Shown: positions 25,257 through 35,231, numbered from the stretch's first letter. The stretch is DNA of 64,000 nt from Azotosporobacter soli (GCF_030542965.1 NZ_JAUAOA010000013.1:24547-88546), one strand, 5' to 3'. Numbers and translations are program-made. Notes: a model not told the origin generated them from the letters alone.

Positions 25257-26058
25257 TATGCTGGGCTTGATTACGCTGGTTGTCGTCGCGGCGCTGCTGA
25301 TCGATTATTTTCGTCTCTTGCGCCGTCCGACGCGTCTTGGCGTTACGGTAGCGCTCTGCGGCTTGGTGGTCGGCGGTGCGTTGACGCTGACCGCGGTGCT
25401 GCCGGACAATGAAATATTGGGTCCGGTCGTGTTTCGCGGCGACGGCGGCGAAAAGCTGGTGGCGCTGACTTTTGACGATGGACCGTATCCGCCGTATACC
25501 GGAGAGGTTTTGGATCTGCTGGCCGAGTTTCGTGTGCCGGCAACCTTTTTCGTGGTCGGCGAAAATGCCGATCGCCATCCGGAGCTGCTAAAGCGAATGG
25601 CGCGCGAAGGCCATCAGGTCGGCAGCCACACCTACCATCACGTTGATCTTTTGAAGCTCAACGCGCGGGAGCTGGCCGCAGAAATGGATCAGACAAGCCG
25701 GGCGATCCAATCGATCACCGGTCATGCGCCGACGGCGATGCGACCGCCGCACGGCTTTCGTGATCCGGCGATCCTGGCGGCGATGAAGGAACGGAATTTG
25801 AAAGTGGTCGAATGGTCCGTGATGAGCCGCGACTGGACCAATCCGGGCGTGGAAACAATCGTCGAACGGACGCTGAGCAAGGTGAAGAATGGTTCGATCA
25901 TCCTGCTGCATGACGGCGACGGTTTGGAAGCAAAAGCGTCGCGCGCGCAATCGGTCGCGGCCGCAAGGATCATCATCGAACGCCTGCAGGAAGAGGGCTA
26001 CCGTTTTGTTACGGTGGATGAACTGCAGCGACAAAAAACGGAGGGTGCTTGGCAATGA
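25228..26058 (+). CDS. Membrane-anchored polysaccharide deacetylase (NodB domain)
   Basis: Protein of 276 residues. Two hydrophobic segments (about residues 9-27 and 38-58) anchor it; the NodB homology domain follows (about 75-260). Catalytic motifs are intact: TFDDGPYPP (D-D for base and metal), GSHTYHHVD (two metal His), MRPPHGFRD, DWTNPG and ILLHDGDG (catalytic His). It probably deacetylates peptidoglycan or another envelope glycan on the outer face of the membrane. It overlaps the GNAT gene and its stop overlaps the pth start (ATGA), so the three genes are coupled. Confidence 0.87.
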   Translation: MWDLKLRLVNMLGLITLVVVAALLIDYFRLLRRPTRLGVTVALCGLVVGGALTLTAVLPDNEILGPVVFRGDGGEKLVALTFDDGPYPPYTGEVLDLLAEFRVPATFFVVGENADRHPELLKRMAREGHQVGSHTYHHVDLLKLNARELAAEMDQTSRAIQSITGHAPTAMRPPHGFRDPAILAAMKERNLKVVEWSVMSRDWTNPGVETIVERTLSKVKNGSIILLHDGDGLEAKASRAQSVAAARIIIERLQEEGYRFVTVDELQRQKTEGAWQ

Positions 26059-26615
26059 AGATAATCGTGGGATTGGGAAACCCCGGTCAGGAATATAGCG
26101 CGACAAAGCATAATGTCGGTTTCATGGTGCTGGATGAACTGGCCAGCCGCTGGAACGTTACCGGCTGGCGAAAACGAAGCAACGCGGAAGTCGCGGAATA
26201 TCGCCTTGGTTCGGAGGCGGTGCTGCTCGTAAAGCCGCAGACGTACATGAATCTCAGCGGCACGGCAGTCGGAGAGCTGGCGCGCTGGTATAAGGTCGCG
26301 GAAGAAGATATCGTGGTGATTTTCGATGACATGGATCTGCCGACCGGAAAGCTTCGCTTGCGGATGAAAGGCGGTTCGGGCGGGCATCGCGGCATCGAAT
26401 CACTGCTCCAGCATCTGGCCAAGGATTCTTTTTTGCGCCTGCGCATGGGCATCGGTCGTCCGCCTGCCGGCTGGCAGGTCGTAGACTATGTTTTAAGCCG
26501 TTTTACCGCCGAAGAGCAACCGCTGATCGCGGCGGCGATCGAGCGCAGCGCGGAAGCGGTGGAGGCGATCGTGAAGGATGGCATGAATAAGGCGATGAAT
26601 CTCTTCAACAAGTAG
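26055..26615 (+). CDS. pth: Peptidyl-tRNA hydrolase
   Basis: Recycles peptidyl-tRNA released from ribosomes. The protein has 186 residues. Key residues: N10 in VGLGNPG, the catalytic His20 in ATKHNVGF, KPQTYMNLSG (about 61-70), and Asp near 93 in VIFDDMDLPTG, then KGGSGGHRGIESL. The ATG at 26055 overlaps the deacetylase stop; a TTG two codons upstream is less likely. It corresponds to spoVC in Bacillus and closes the yaaO-pth cluster. Confidence 0.94.
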   Translation: MKIIVGLGNPGQEYSATKHNVGFMVLDELASRWNVTGWRKRSNAEVAEYRLGSEAVLLVKPQTYMNLSGTAVGELARWYKVAEEDIVVIFDDMDLPTGKLRLRMKGGSGGHRGIESLLQHLAKDSFLRLRMGIGRPPAGWQVVDYVLSRFTAEEQPLIAAAIERSAEAVEAIVKDGMNKAMNLFNK

Positions 26616-26738
26616 AGACTGCTGAAAAAGCGCCATCTGCATCGCTTTTCCTGCGGGCCGCTGGCTTGCGTACTTCCCAGTACGCGGCGCTGCGCAGTCC
26701 TCGGTACAGCTAGCACCTGGCACTTTTTGAGCAATCTC
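26615..26738. repeat. Palindromic intergenic repeat element
   Basis: Imperfect terminal inverted repeats: GAGACTGCTGAAAAAGCGCCA (26616-26635 plus one) and TGGCACTTTTTGAGCAATCTC (26718-26738), about 124 nt in total. An inner hairpin GCGTACTTCCCAGTACGC lies near 26674-26691. The left end abuts the pth stop codon. It has the form of a non-coding palindromic repeat; it has no ORF. Whether it is dispersed in the genome needs a search. Confidence 0.7.
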
Positions 26739-26822
26739 TGGCTAGGGCGGCTGATGGCAGAACGGGCAGGACGGCTAGTAGCTTCGGGCTAATAGCCAAG
26801 CGCCGTGCGCCACGAGCAAACT

Positions 26823-26852
26823 AAAACGGCCCGACGATTGTCGGGCCGTTTT
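26823..26852. terminator. Bidirectional terminator between pth and the Usp gene
   Basis: A perfect 13-bp stem (26823-26835/26840-26852) with a GATT loop, flanked by A-run and T-run. Confidence 0.9.
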
Positions 26853-26858
26853 GTCCAT

Positions 26859-27287
26859 CTATTTAACCACTAACACAGGCATATCGGCGTAGGTGACCAG
26901 CTTATGCGCGACGCTGCCGAGCAGGAGCGAGGTGAAATTACCGAGGCCGCGCGTACCGCAGACCAGCAGATCGGCGTGCTGCTGTTTAGCGTAATTGATC
27001 AGCTCATCGGCGGCGTTGCCTTCGAGCACCTTCGTGCGGACGGTGCAGGAGTAGCCGTCGCAAAGCTTGGCGGTCGACTCGTTTAGTTGTTGCAGGTATT
27101 GTTCGCGGATGTTTTCCATGTCGATGAGCTGGCTGGTCGGTTCGAGGCTGATCATGCCGACCGATTCCAGTATCGTTACTACGTGAATCTCAGCTTGCGA
27201 TTGTTTGGCGAATTCCAAGGCCCACTCCAGAGCTTTTTTGCTGCCCTCGGAACCTTCAAAGGCTAAAACAATTTTTTTTACAGCCAT
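26859..27287 (-). CDS. Universal stress protein UspA family
   Basis: Single-domain Usp of 142 residues. It begins with KKIVLAFEGSEGSKKALEWA, a typical Usp strand-helix with the acidic residue replaced (FEGS in place of the usual D-G-S). The ATP-binding signature is intact: G-T-R-G-L-G and L-L-L-G-S-V-A-H-K-L (G-2x-G-9x-G-S, about residues 112-130). The protein ends MPVLVVK. It probably binds ATP and acts as a cytosolic stress-response dimer. It is convergent with pth and has its own promoter on the minus strand. Confidence 0.9.
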   Translation of the reverse strand: MAVKKIVLAFEGSEGSKKALEWALEFAKQSQAEIHVVTILESVGMISLEPTSQLIDMENIREQYLQQLNESTAKLCDGYSCTVRTKVLEGNAADELINYAKQQHADLLVCGTRGLGNFTSLLLGSVAHKLVTYADMPVLVVK

Positions 27288-27325
27288 GATGGAACGCCCC
27301 CTCTTTTTATATGCTGTTGATTCTT

Positions 27326-27353
27326 ATTATAAAATGTTCGCGCTTTTCCGTAA
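27326..27353 (-). promoter_or_regulatory. Candidate promoter of the Usp gene
   Basis: On the minus strand, TTACGG (27353-27348) and TATAAT (27331-27326) with a 16-nt spacer. The start codon is 39 nt downstream. Confidence 0.55.
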
Positions 27354-27459
27354 TTTTCCTGCTGTGCTTGCCCGATTATTGAGACTTTGCTATACTGAAT
27401 CTGGGAAAATTGGTTCGAGTATGGGAAAGTAATAATTTGCCGTAATCGTGAAATGACTG

Positions 27460-27489
27460 TTGCGGCGACTTGACCTCCTGTGCTATAAT
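27460..27489 (+). promoter_or_regulatory. SigA-type promoter of rpmE
   Basis: TTGCGG at 27460-27465 and TATAAT at 27484-27489 with an 18-nt spacer; rpmE starts 50 nt later. Confidence 0.65.
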
Positions 27490-27538
27490 AATCGGGTATA
27501 AAACGTATTGCGGATTGACAAAGTGAGGTGCAGGATAA

Positions 27539-27736
27539 ATGAGAGAAAATATTCATCCGGACTATAACGAAGTGCAAGTGACTTGCGGTTGCGGCAATAA
27601 ATTCGTTACCGGTTCCGTGAAAAAAGAGCTGCGGGTAGACGTTTGCTCCAAGTGCCATCCCTTCTACACTGGCCAGCAACGTGCTATTTCCGTTGGCGGT
27701 CGTATCGAGAAATTCAATAAGCGTTACAGCAAATAA
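27539..27736 (+). CDS. rpmE: 50S ribosomal protein L31, zinc-binding type
   Basis: Protein of 65 residues, the normal size. It is the C+ (zinc) form: cysteines in VTCGCGNKF (residues about 15-23) and [13 protein letters not shown] (about 35-47) supply the zinc ligands. The C-terminus [10 protein letters not shown] is standard. The zinc-free paralogue that replaces it under zinc starvation is not in the window. GAGGTG lies 8 nt upstream of the ATG. Confidence 0.95.
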   Translation: MRENIHPDYNEVQVTCGCGNKFVTGSVKKELRVDVCSKCHPFYTGQQRAISVGGRIEKFNKRYSK

Positions 27737-27810
27737 GAATTTCTACCAGCTAGCAGAGCAGCAATGCTCTGCTACATTTATATAACCGGGACGTATAGGT
27801 AGGTGTAGTT

Positions 27811-28707
27811 ATGGAAGCAAAGAAACCGTTGGTTGGCGGCCAAGCCGTCATCGAGGGCGTGATGATGAAAGGTCCGGGACGCTTGGCGACTGCGGTGCGC
27901 GAGCCAAGCGGCAACATTGTCGTGCGCGAAGAAAGCAGCCGTTCGCTGGGCGAACGCTATCCCATGCTGAAGAAACCGATGCTGCGCGGCGTTGTGATTC
28001 TTGGCGAATCACTGGTTCAGGGCATGAAGGCACTATCTTTTTCTGCCCAGGCGGCCGGTGAGGAAGGCGAAGAGCTGAGCAACCGTGAAATCGTCTTGAC
28101 GATGTTATTTGCGTTGGGCTTGGCGGTCTTGCTCTTTGTGATCGTACCGACCTATGCGGCTAAATATATCCATAGCGCCGTTACGGATCCCCGACTGTTG
28201 AATCTGTTCGAAGGCATCTTGCGCCTGGTCATCTTTTTGCTCTATATCGGTGCGATATCGCGCATGAAGGACATCCAAAGAGTGTTCGAATATCACGGCG
28301 CCGAACATAAGAGCATTCATGCCTATGAAGCCGGCGTACCGCTGACCGTGGAAGAGGTGCAGAAGTTCAGCACGCTGCATCCGCGTTGCGGCACGAATTT
28401 TCTTTTGATCGTGATGGTGGTAAGCATCATCCTGTTCGCCTTTTTAGGCTGGCCCGATCTGTGGCTGCGCATCGCCACGCGCGTCGTTTTGCTGCCGTTG
28501 GTGGCAGGCATTGCGTATGAAATCATTCGCTTCGCCGGATCGAGCAAGGCGGCCTGGGTACATTACGTGATTCTGCCCGGACTGTGGCTGCAAAAGCTGA
28601 CGACCCGCCAGCCGGACGACGCGCAGGTGGAAGTCGCGATTCGCGCGCTGCTTGCGGTATTGCCGGAACAGGAGCCGCTGGCGGAAAAAGAAACGGTTTC
28701 GGCGTAG
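27811..28707 (+). CDS. DUF1385 (YqhQ family) membrane protein
   Basis: Protein of 298 residues of the DUF1385 family. The N-terminal hallmark GGQAVIEGVMMKGP is at residues about 8-21, and the central HGAEHKSIHAYEAG at about 163-176 carries conserved His/Glu that look like metal ligands. Four or five membrane segments are visible (about 92-115, 125-150, 195-215, 220-240, 245-265). The biochemical role is unknown. DUF1385 genes commonly stand between rpmE and prfA in clostridia-like genomes, as here. Confidence 0.88.
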   Translation: MEAKKPLVGGQAVIEGVMMKGPGRLATAVREPSGNIVVREESSRSLGERYPMLKKPMLRGVVILGESLVQGMKALSFSAQAAGEEGEELSNREIVLTMLFALGLAVLLFVIVPTYAAKYIHSAVTDPRLLNLFEGILRLVIFLLYIGAISRMKDIQRVFEYHGAEHKSIHAYEAGVPLTVEEVQKFSTLHPRCGTNFLLIVMVVSIILFAFLGWPDLWLRIATRVVLLPLVAGIAYEIIRFAGSSKAAWVHYVILPGLWLQKLTTRQPDDAQVEVAIRALLAVLPEQEPLAEKETVSA

Positions 28708-28759
28708 CGGCGACGCCAACATTGTTAAGAATACGGCTGTTTAGGAGCGTAACATAAGC

Positions 28760-29827
28760 ATGTTAGACAAATTACAGGTCATTGAAGACCGTTATCTGGA
28801 ATTGGAAAATCTGATCAGCGACCCGTCCGTGATTGCCAATATGACGGAATGGCAGAAGCATACCAAGGCGCATTCGCGCATGACGCCGATCATCGTCAAG
28901 TTTCGTGAATACAAAGAGGTGCGTAAGGGCCTGGCCGACACCTTGGAAATGCTCGATGAGAATCTGGACGATGAGATGCGTTCGATGGCGCAGGCGGAGT
29001 TGAATGAACTCAAGGAACGCAACAGCCAGCTCGAAGAAGAAATGCGCATTCTCCTGATGCCGCGTGACCCTAATGATGAAAAAAGCGTCATCGTCGAAAT
29101 CCGCGGCGGCGCAGGCGGTGATGAAGCGGCCTTGTTCGCCGGCGATCTCTTTCGCATGTATACGCGTTATGCCGACAATCGGGGCTGGCGGACGGAACTG
29201 CTTGACTCCAATGCATCCGATCTCGGCGGCTTTAAAGAAGTCGTCTTTGAAATCGATGGCGACGGCGCTTACAGCCGTCTGAAGTTTGAAAGCGGCGTGC
29301 ATCGCGTGCAACGGGTACCGGAAACGGAATCAAGCGGGCGCATCCACACTTCGACGGTCACGGTCGCGGTATTGCCGGAAGCCGAAGAAGTCGATGTCGC
29401 AATTAACAACAACGATCTGCGCATCGACACCTATTGCGCGAGCGGCGCGGGCGGACAGCACGTCAATAAGACGGAATCGGCGGTGCGGATCACGCATCTG
29501 CCTACCGGCGTCGTCGTACAGTGCCAGGATGAAAAATCGCAGCTGAAGAATAAAGAAAAATGCATGCGCGTTCTGCGCGCAAAACTGTTGGAACTGGCGC
29601 AGGCCGAGCAACATGCCGAGCAAGCCGAGGTGCGCAAGAATCAGGTCGGAACCGGCGACCGCAGTGAACGGATCCGAACCTATAATTTTCCTCAGGGACG
29701 CGTTACCGATCATCGCATCGGCCTAACGCTGCACAAATTGGATTTCGTACTGAACGGCGATTTGGACGAATTGATCGACGCGCTCAACACGGCCGCTCAA
29801 AGCGAGCGGATGAAACAGGTGGACTAG
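28760..29827 (+). CDS. prfA: Peptide chain release factor 1
   Basis: Class I release factor of 355 residues that reads UAA and UAG. The stop-codon recognition PxT motif is present (RVPETES, about residue 185), which distinguishes RF1 from RF2. The catalytic GGQ is in [15 protein letters not shown] (about residues 231-245). The coiled N-terminal domain (1-100) and the AGGDEA-like [14 protein letters not shown] follow the family. prmC, whose product methylates the GGQ glutamine, follows after 1 nt. Confidence 0.95.
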   Translation: MLDKLQVIEDRYLELENLISDPSVIANMTEWQKHTKAHSRMTPIIVKFREYKEVRKGLADTLEMLDENLDDEMRSMAQAELNELKERNSQLEEEMRILLMPRDPNDEKSVIVEIRGGAGGDEAALFAGDLFRMYTRYADNRGWRTELLDSNASDLGGFKEVVFEIDGDGAYSRLKFESGVHRVQRVPETESSGRIHTSTVTVAVLPEAEEVDVAINNNDLRIDTYCASGAGGQHVNKTESAVRITHLPTGVVVQCQDEKSQLKNKEKCMRVLRAKLLELAQAEQHAEQAEVRKNQVGTGDRSERIRTYNFPQGRVTDHRIGLTLHKLDFVLNGDLDELIDALNTAAQSERMKQVD

Positions 29828-29828
29828 A

Positions 29829-30695
29829 ATGGAGCAGCGCAAGGAAAAATGGAACATTGGTTCTATCTTGCAGTGGACCGGGCAGTACTTTGCGGACAAA
29901 GGGGTGGAAAATCCCCGCCTGGATGCGGAAGTACTGCTTTCCCATGTCCTAGGCAAGGATCGGTTGTATCTTTATGTTCATTTCGATCAGCCGTTGCAGG
30001 ATGAAGAGTTGACGGCTTTTCGCGCCGCCGTGCTGCGCCGGGCCAAACGGGAACCGGTCGCTTATATTCTGTCGTGCAAGGAATTCATGGGCTATGATTT
30101 TTTTGTCACGCCGGCGGTGCTGATCCCGCGCCCCGACACGGAGATCTTGGTGGGAGCGGTACTGGAAAAACTGACGCAGCGCGCAGGAAAACTGCGCTTG
30201 CTTGACATTGGAACCGGTAGCGGCGCGATTATCATCAGTTTACTGAAAGCATTGCCGGAAGCGAGCGGCGTCGCGGTGGACTTATCGCCGGATGCGCTGG
30301 CCGTTGCAAAGCAGAATGCGCAGCGCCTCGGCGTTGCGGAGCGTTTGGAATTCAGAGAGGGCGATCTCCTGAAGCCGGTGAACGGCGAAACCTTTGACTT
30401 GATCGTATCCAATCCGCCCTATATCCCGCAAGCGGATATGGCGACGCTGGAGCCGGAAGTCCGCAGCGAACCGACGCTGGCGCTTGTCGCGGGCGTCGAT
30501 GGTCTCGATTGCTATCGGCGTTTGCTGCTGGACGGGCGAAAATACCTGGCAGAGGGCGGCTTGCTGGCTTTGGAAGTCGGAATTCACCAGGCGAAAAGCG
30601 TCGCCCGTTTGGCGCAGGAAGCGGGCTGGGGGGCGAGTGAGATCTGCCTGGATTACTCCGGCATCGAACGCGTGGTGCTGGTGGAAAGAGGGTGA
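29829..30695 (+). CDS. prmC: Release factor glutamine methyltransferase
   Basis: SAM-dependent N5-glutamine methyltransferase for the GGQ motif of release factors. The protein has 288 residues: an N-terminal helical bundle (about 1-85; NPRLDAEVLLSHVLG), motif I LDIGTGSGAIIISLL (about residues 124-138) and the catalytic NPPYIPQADM (about 195-204). It starts one nucleotide after prfA, a conserved functional pair. Confidence 0.94.
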   Translation: MEQRKEKWNIGSILQWTGQYFADKGVENPRLDAEVLLSHVLGKDRLYLYVHFDQPLQDEELTAFRAAVLRRAKREPVAYILSCKEFMGYDFFVTPAVLIPRPDTEILVGAVLEKLTQRAGKLRLLDIGTGSGAIIISLLKALPEASGVAVDLSPDALAVAKQNAQRLGVAERLEFREGDLLKPVNGETFDLIVSNPPYIPQADMATLEPEVRSEPTLALVAGVDGLDCYRRLLLDGRKYLAEGGLLALEVGIHQAKSVARLAQEAGWGASEICLDYSGIERVVLVERG

Positions 30696-30703
30696 ATGCT
30701 GGG

Positions 30704-31771
30704 ATGGAAACACGCTATCTGACGATCCGGCGCGAAGCGCCGGACGAGGAAATCATGCAAATCGCGGCTGCGCTGCTCAGAGAGGGGCGGCTTGTCGCAT
30801 TCCCGACCGAGACGGTATACGGGCTCGGCGCAAACGGTCTCGACTGCGCGGCGGTCAAAGCGATTTACCTTGCAAAAGGCCGTCCGTCGGATAACCCGTT
30901 GATCCTGCATATCGCAAAGCCGGAAGACGCGGCGCGTCTGGCGCGCGAAATCAATGCCAACGCCCGTGCGCTGATGGCGGCCTTCTGGCCGGGCCCGCTG
31001 ACTCTTGTCCTGCCGCGGCGCGACAGTGTGCCGGATGCGGTGACAGGAGGCCTCGACAGCGTGGCGATCCGGCTGCCGAATTGTCCGGTGGCGCGTCGGC
31101 TGATAGAACTGGCTGGTGTGCCGATTGCAGCGCCGAGCGCCAATACGTCCGGTCGTCCGAGTCCGACGACTGCGCAGGCGGTCATCGATGATTTAGCCGG
31201 ACGCATTGACGCCGTGCTTGACGGCGGACCTTGCGGCATTGGCCTTGAGTCGACCGTCGTCGATTGCACGACGCCGGTGCCCACGATTCTTCGCCCCGGC
31301 GGCATCACGCGCGAGCAGCTCGAGGCGGTGCTCGGCGAAGTCGAAATCGATGCGGCGCTGACGCAGCCGAAAGAGACGCCGCGTTCGCCGGGTATGAAAT
31401 ATAAGCATTATGCACCAAAGGCGCCGCTTTTTCTTTTTGAAGGCGAGGCGGAAGCAACTGCCGCAGCGCTCCTGGCGGAAGTAAAAGCCGCGCTTGGGCG
31501 CGGCGAAAAAGTCGGCGCGCTGGTCGATGAGACAACGGCGCTGCTTTTGCCGCAGGAAACCGTGACGGTCTGTTATGGCCCGCGCGGCGACATCAAGGCC
31601 GCGGCGGCGAGACTCTATACGGCGCTGCGCAGTTTTGACCGCCAGGCGGTGGCGGTCATTTATGCGACCGGCGTAGCGGAGGATGGTTTGGGTCTTGCGT
31701 TGATGAATCGCCTGCGCAAAGCGAGCGGTTATCAGATTCGCTGCATCAAAGGAGGAGTCGATCATGGCTGA
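30704..31771 (+). CDS. Threonylcarbamoyl-AMP synthase (Sua5/YwlC type)
   Basis: Makes threonylcarbamoyl-AMP for the t6A37 tRNA modification. The protein has 355 residues: an N-terminal YrdC domain (about 15-210) with FPTETVYGLGANG, KGRPSDNPLILH and SANTSGRPSPT, and a C-terminal Sua5 domain (about 235-355) joined by a linker with SPGMKYKHYAP. The length identifies the Sua5 form, not the short TsaC. The ATG at 30704 is preferred over the GTG at 30692 by spacing from AGAGGGTG. The 3' end overlaps the phosphatase gene by 8 nt. Confidence 0.92.
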   Translation: METRYLTIRREAPDEEIMQIAAALLREGRLVAFPTETVYGLGANGLDCAAVKAIYLAKGRPSDNPLILHIAKPEDAARLAREINANARALMAAFWPGPLTLVLPRRDSVPDAVTGGLDSVAIRLPNCPVARRLIELAGVPIAAPSANTSGRPSPTTAQAVIDDLAGRIDAVLDGGPCGIGLESTVVDCTTPVPTILRPGGITREQLEAVLGEVEIDAALTQPKETPRSPGMKYKHYAPKAPLFLFEGEAEATAAALLAEVKAALGRGEKVGALVDETTALLLPQETVTVCYGPRGDIKAAAARLYTALRSFDRQAVAVIYATGVAEDGLGLALMNRLRKASGYQIRCIKGGVDHG

Positions 31772-32228
31772 GATTGTCTTCGTCTGTACAGGGAATATTT
31801 GTCGCAGTCCGATGGCGGAAACACTGCTGCGCAACAAGATTGCGCTTGCCGGCTTGCAGGACCGACTGACGGTTCGCTCTGCTGGCTTGGCGGCGCCGAC
31901 TGGCAGCCCGGCATCGGAGGGCGCAAAAAAGGCGATGGCCAAACGCGGCCTTACGATAGATGCGCATCGGGCGACGCAAATGACGCTGGGCCTTGTCGAT
32001 CAAGCCGATTTGGTATTGACGATGACCGAGCGCCACCGCCTCAGCATTTTGCAGGCGGCGCCGGAAGCGGCCAATAAAACATGGGGTCTGAAAGAATACG
32101 CCGGATTATTGGGCGATGTGGAAGATCCCTATGGCGGCAGCGACGCGGTTTACGAAAGCTGCGCGGCAGAACTGGAAGAATTGCTGGACGCCGTCTGGGA
32201 AAAAGTTAGCCGACTGGCAGGAAAATAG
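31764..32228 (+). CDS. Low-molecular-weight protein phosphatase (YwlE position)
   Basis: LMW-PTP-fold phosphatase of 154 residues. The P-loop is VFVCTGNICRSPMAE (C-x5-R-S, residues about 4-18) and the acid is in DVEDPYGGS (about 115-123). In Bacillus the gene here is ywlE, a protein-arginine phosphatase whose P-loop has Thr (CTGNTCRS) that selects phosphoarginine; this protein has Ile at that place, as tyrosine phosphatases do. Arginine specificity therefore should not be assumed. It overlaps the sua5 gene by 8 nt and precedes rpiB. Confidence 0.88.
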   Translation: MAEIVFVCTGNICRSPMAETLLRNKIALAGLQDRLTVRSAGLAAPTGSPASEGAKKAMAKRGLTIDAHRATQMTLGLVDQADLVLTMTERHRLSILQAAPEAANKTWGLKEYAGLLGDVEDPYGGSDAVYESCAAELEELLDAVWEKVSRLAGK

Positions 32229-32259
32229 AGCCGGCGGTAGAAAGTAGAGGAGATGCAAA

Positions 32260-32703
32260 ATGAAAATAGCAATCGGCAGTGATCATGGCGGTTTTCGTTT
32301 GAAAGAAGAAATTGTCGCCCAACTGGCGCAGCTTCAACTGGAGGTCAAGGATTTCGGCACGCACTCCGGCGAAGCGATTGATTATCCTGAAATTGCCGAG
32401 GTGGTGGCCAAAGCGGTTGTCACCAAGGAATTTGATTTGGGCATCCTGATCTGCGGCACCGGCATTGGCATCAGCATCGCGGCCAACAAGATCAAAGGCG
32501 TCCGCGCGGCGGTCTGCGGCGATGTTTTTTCCGCGCAGATGGCGCGCGAGCATAATAATGCCAACATCCTGGCGCTGGGCGAGCGCGTGATCGGCAGCGG
32601 TCTGGCGCGCATGATCGTCGAAACGTTCTTGAAAACGGAGTTTGCCGGTGGACGGCATGCCAAGCGGGTAGATAAGATCAGCCGCTTAGAGGAAGACTGC
32701 TAG
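32260..32703 (+). CDS. rpiB: Ribose 5-phosphate isomerase B
   Basis: Interconverts ribose 5-phosphate and ribulose 5-phosphate. The protein has 147 residues. Motifs: GSDHGGFRLKEEI at the N-terminus, the catalytic cysteine in LICGTGIGISIAANK (about residues 63-77), and EHNNANILALGERVIG (about 97-112). The product of the gnd reaction at 1.7 kb is its substrate. The gene corresponds to ywlF in Bacillus. Confidence 0.94.
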   Translation: MKIAIGSDHGGFRLKEEIVAQLAQLQLEVKDFGTHSGEAIDYPEIAEVVAKAVVTKEFDLGILICGTGIGISIAANKIKGVRAAVCGDVFSAQMAREHNNANILALGERVIGSGLARMIVETFLKTEFAGGRHAKRVDKISRLEEDC

Positions 32704-32721
32704 CAAAGGCGGGTGGCAGGC

Positions 32722-33267
32722 ATGGAGTTTAGACAAGAAATAGCGGATGAAACAAGCCGTGCGATCGACGAACTCTTACGTCTCAGCGAGATAAAGCCGG
32801 GACAGATTGTGGTCATCGGCTGCAGCACCAGCGAAGTCTGCGGCGAGAGAATCGGTTCGGCCGGGTCGAGCGAAGTGGCGGCGGCCTTGTTGGACGCCTT
32901 GCTGGCGGCCGGCAAAACGGCGGGCGTTTATCTGGCGATCCAGTGCTGCGAGCATTTGAACCGTGCGCTGGTGGTCGAAAAAGCGGCGGCCGAACGATAT
33001 GGCCTGGACGAAGTTTGCGTGCTCCCGGTACGGCAAGCCGGCGGTGCGCTGGCGGCCTGTGCGATGCAGCGTTATGAAGCGCCGGTGGTCGTTGAGGCTA
33101 TCGAGGCGCATGCCGGGCTCGACATCGGCCAGACGCTTATCGGCATGCACTTAAAACGCGTGGCAGTACCGCTGCGCTTAGAACAAAAAAGCATTGGGCA
33201 GGCTGCGTTGACAGCGGCTAAGACTCGGGCGAAACTCATCGGCGGCCCACGGGCCGTCTATCCCTAA
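32722..33267 (+). CDS. TIGR01440 family protein (YwlG-like)
   Basis: Protein of 181 residues in the conserved place between rpiB and glyA (ywlG in Bacillus). Recognisable family sequence: IVVIGCSTSEVCGERIGS near residue 30-47, LAIQCCEHLNRALV (about 73-86) and GMHLKRVAVPLR near 140-151. The function is not established. The ATG at 32722 is chosen over a GTG three codons earlier because AAAGGCGGG fits it better. Confidence 0.85.
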   Translation: MEFRQEIADETSRAIDELLRLSEIKPGQIVVIGCSTSEVCGERIGSAGSSEVAAALLDALLAAGKTAGVYLAIQCCEHLNRALVVEKAAAERYGLDEVCVLPVRQAGGALAACAMQRYEAPVVVEAIEAHAGLDIGQTLIGMHLKRVAVPLRLEQKSIGQAALTAAKTRAKLIGGPRAVYP

Positions 33268-33335
33268 GCAGTTCATTTTGCGGCAATGCCGCAGGTAGAT
33301 GAATATAAATCTGGCAAATGGGGGAATAAAGAGTT

Positions 33336-34571
33336 ATGAGTAAATTGGCAAGCTTTGATCCGGAAATCGCAAAGGCAATGGACCTGGAGCTGCAGCGTCA
33401 GCAAAACAAATTGGAATTGATCGCTTCGGAAAATTTCGTCAGTCCGGTGATTATGGAAGCCCAAGGCTCGGTACTGACTAACAAATATGCCGAAGGGTAT
33501 CCGGGCCGTCGTTACTACGGCGGCTGCGAACACGTCGATGTCGTGGAACAGCTGGCTATCGACCGGGTAAAAGCGCTGTTCGGCGCGGAACACGCCAATG
33601 TCCAGCCGCATTCCGGCGCATCGGCTAACACCGCGGTATACTTCGCCTGTTTGAAACCGGGCGATACGATTCTCGGCATGAACCTGGCGCATGGCGGCCA
33701 TCTGACGCATGGCAGCCCGGTCAATATTTCCGGCAAGTATTTCAACATTGTGCCGTACGGCGTCGAAGAAGGCAGTCATACGATCGATTATGACAAAGTG
33801 GCTGAGTTGGCGCGCGAGCACAAGCCTAAAATGCTGGTTGCCGGAGCGAGCGCGTATGCGAGAATCATTGATTTTGCACGTTTGGGTGAAATAGCCCGCG
33901 AAGTCGGTGCATTGTTCATGGTCGACATGGCGCATATCGCCGGACTGGTAGCCGCCGGCCTTCATCCGTCGCCGGTACCGCATGCCGATATCGTAACGAC
34001 GACAACGCATAAGACGCTGCGCGGACCGCGCGGCGGCGTGATTCTCTGCAAGCAGGAACTGGCGGCCGCGATCGACAAGGCGGTTTTCCCCGGTTTGCAG
34101 GGCGGCCCATTGATGCATGTCATCGCGGCCAAGGCCGTTTCGTTCAAGGAAGCTTCGAGCGAAGAATTTCGGCGTTATCAAAAACAGATCGTCAAGAATG
34201 CGGCGGCGCTGGCCGCCAAACTGATGGAACGCGGCTTTACGCTGGTCTCCGGCGGAACCGACAACCATCTGATGCTGGTCGATTTGCGTCCGCAGAACTT
34301 AACCGGCAAAGTGGCGGAAAAAGTGCTCGATGAAGTGGGCGTGACCGTCAACAAGAATTCGATTCCGTTCGATCCGACCAGTCCGTTCGTCACCAGCGGC
34401 ATCCGCATCGGTACGCCCGCGCTGACCTCGCGCGGCATGGACGAGGCGGCGATGGCCGAAGTCGGCGAAATTATCGCGCTGGTATTGCTGCAGCCGGAAG
34501 ACGAAGCCGCAAAAGCGGAAGCAAAAACGCGCATCGCCGCGCTTTGCAAAAAATTCCCGTTGTATGCCTAA
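33336..34571 (+). CDS. glyA: Serine hydroxymethyltransferase
   Basis: PLP enzyme of 411 residues that converts serine and tetrahydrofolate to glycine and methylene-THF. Motifs: [19 protein letters not shown] near residues 28-46, [14 protein letters not shown] (about 54-67), and the PLP lysine in [15 protein letters not shown] (about 222-236). Methylene-THF feeds thymidylate and purine synthesis. A short hairpin (TGCGGCAATGCCGCA, 33280-33294) sits in its leader. Confidence 0.95.
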   Translation: MSKLASFDPEIAKAMDLELQRQQNKLELIASENFVSPVIMEAQGSVLTNKYAEGYPGRRYYGGCEHVDVVEQLAIDRVKALFGAEHANVQPHSGASANTAVYFACLKPGDTILGMNLAHGGHLTHGSPVNISGKYFNIVPYGVEEGSHTIDYDKVAELAREHKPKMLVAGASAYARIIDFARLGEIAREVGALFMVDMAHIAGLVAAGLHPSPVPHADIVTTTTHKTLRGPRGGVILCKQELAAAIDKAVFPGLQGGPLMHVIAAKAVSFKEASSEEFRRYQKQIVKNAAALAAKLMERGFTLVSGGTDNHLMLVDLRPQNLTGKVAEKVLDEVGVTVNKNSIPFDPTSPFVTSGIRIGTPALTSRGMDEAAMAEVGEIIALVLLQPEDEAAKAEAKTRIAALCKKFPLYA

Positions 34572-34591
34572 TGTGTAATAAGGAAAGGTAG

Positions 34592-35227
<636 letters not shown>

Positions 35228-35231
35228 AAGG

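Noticed and set aside
26616..26858. Small ORFs in the repeat after pth
   Set aside because: They follow the inverted repeat symmetry, lack ribosome sites and have no sensible protein composition.
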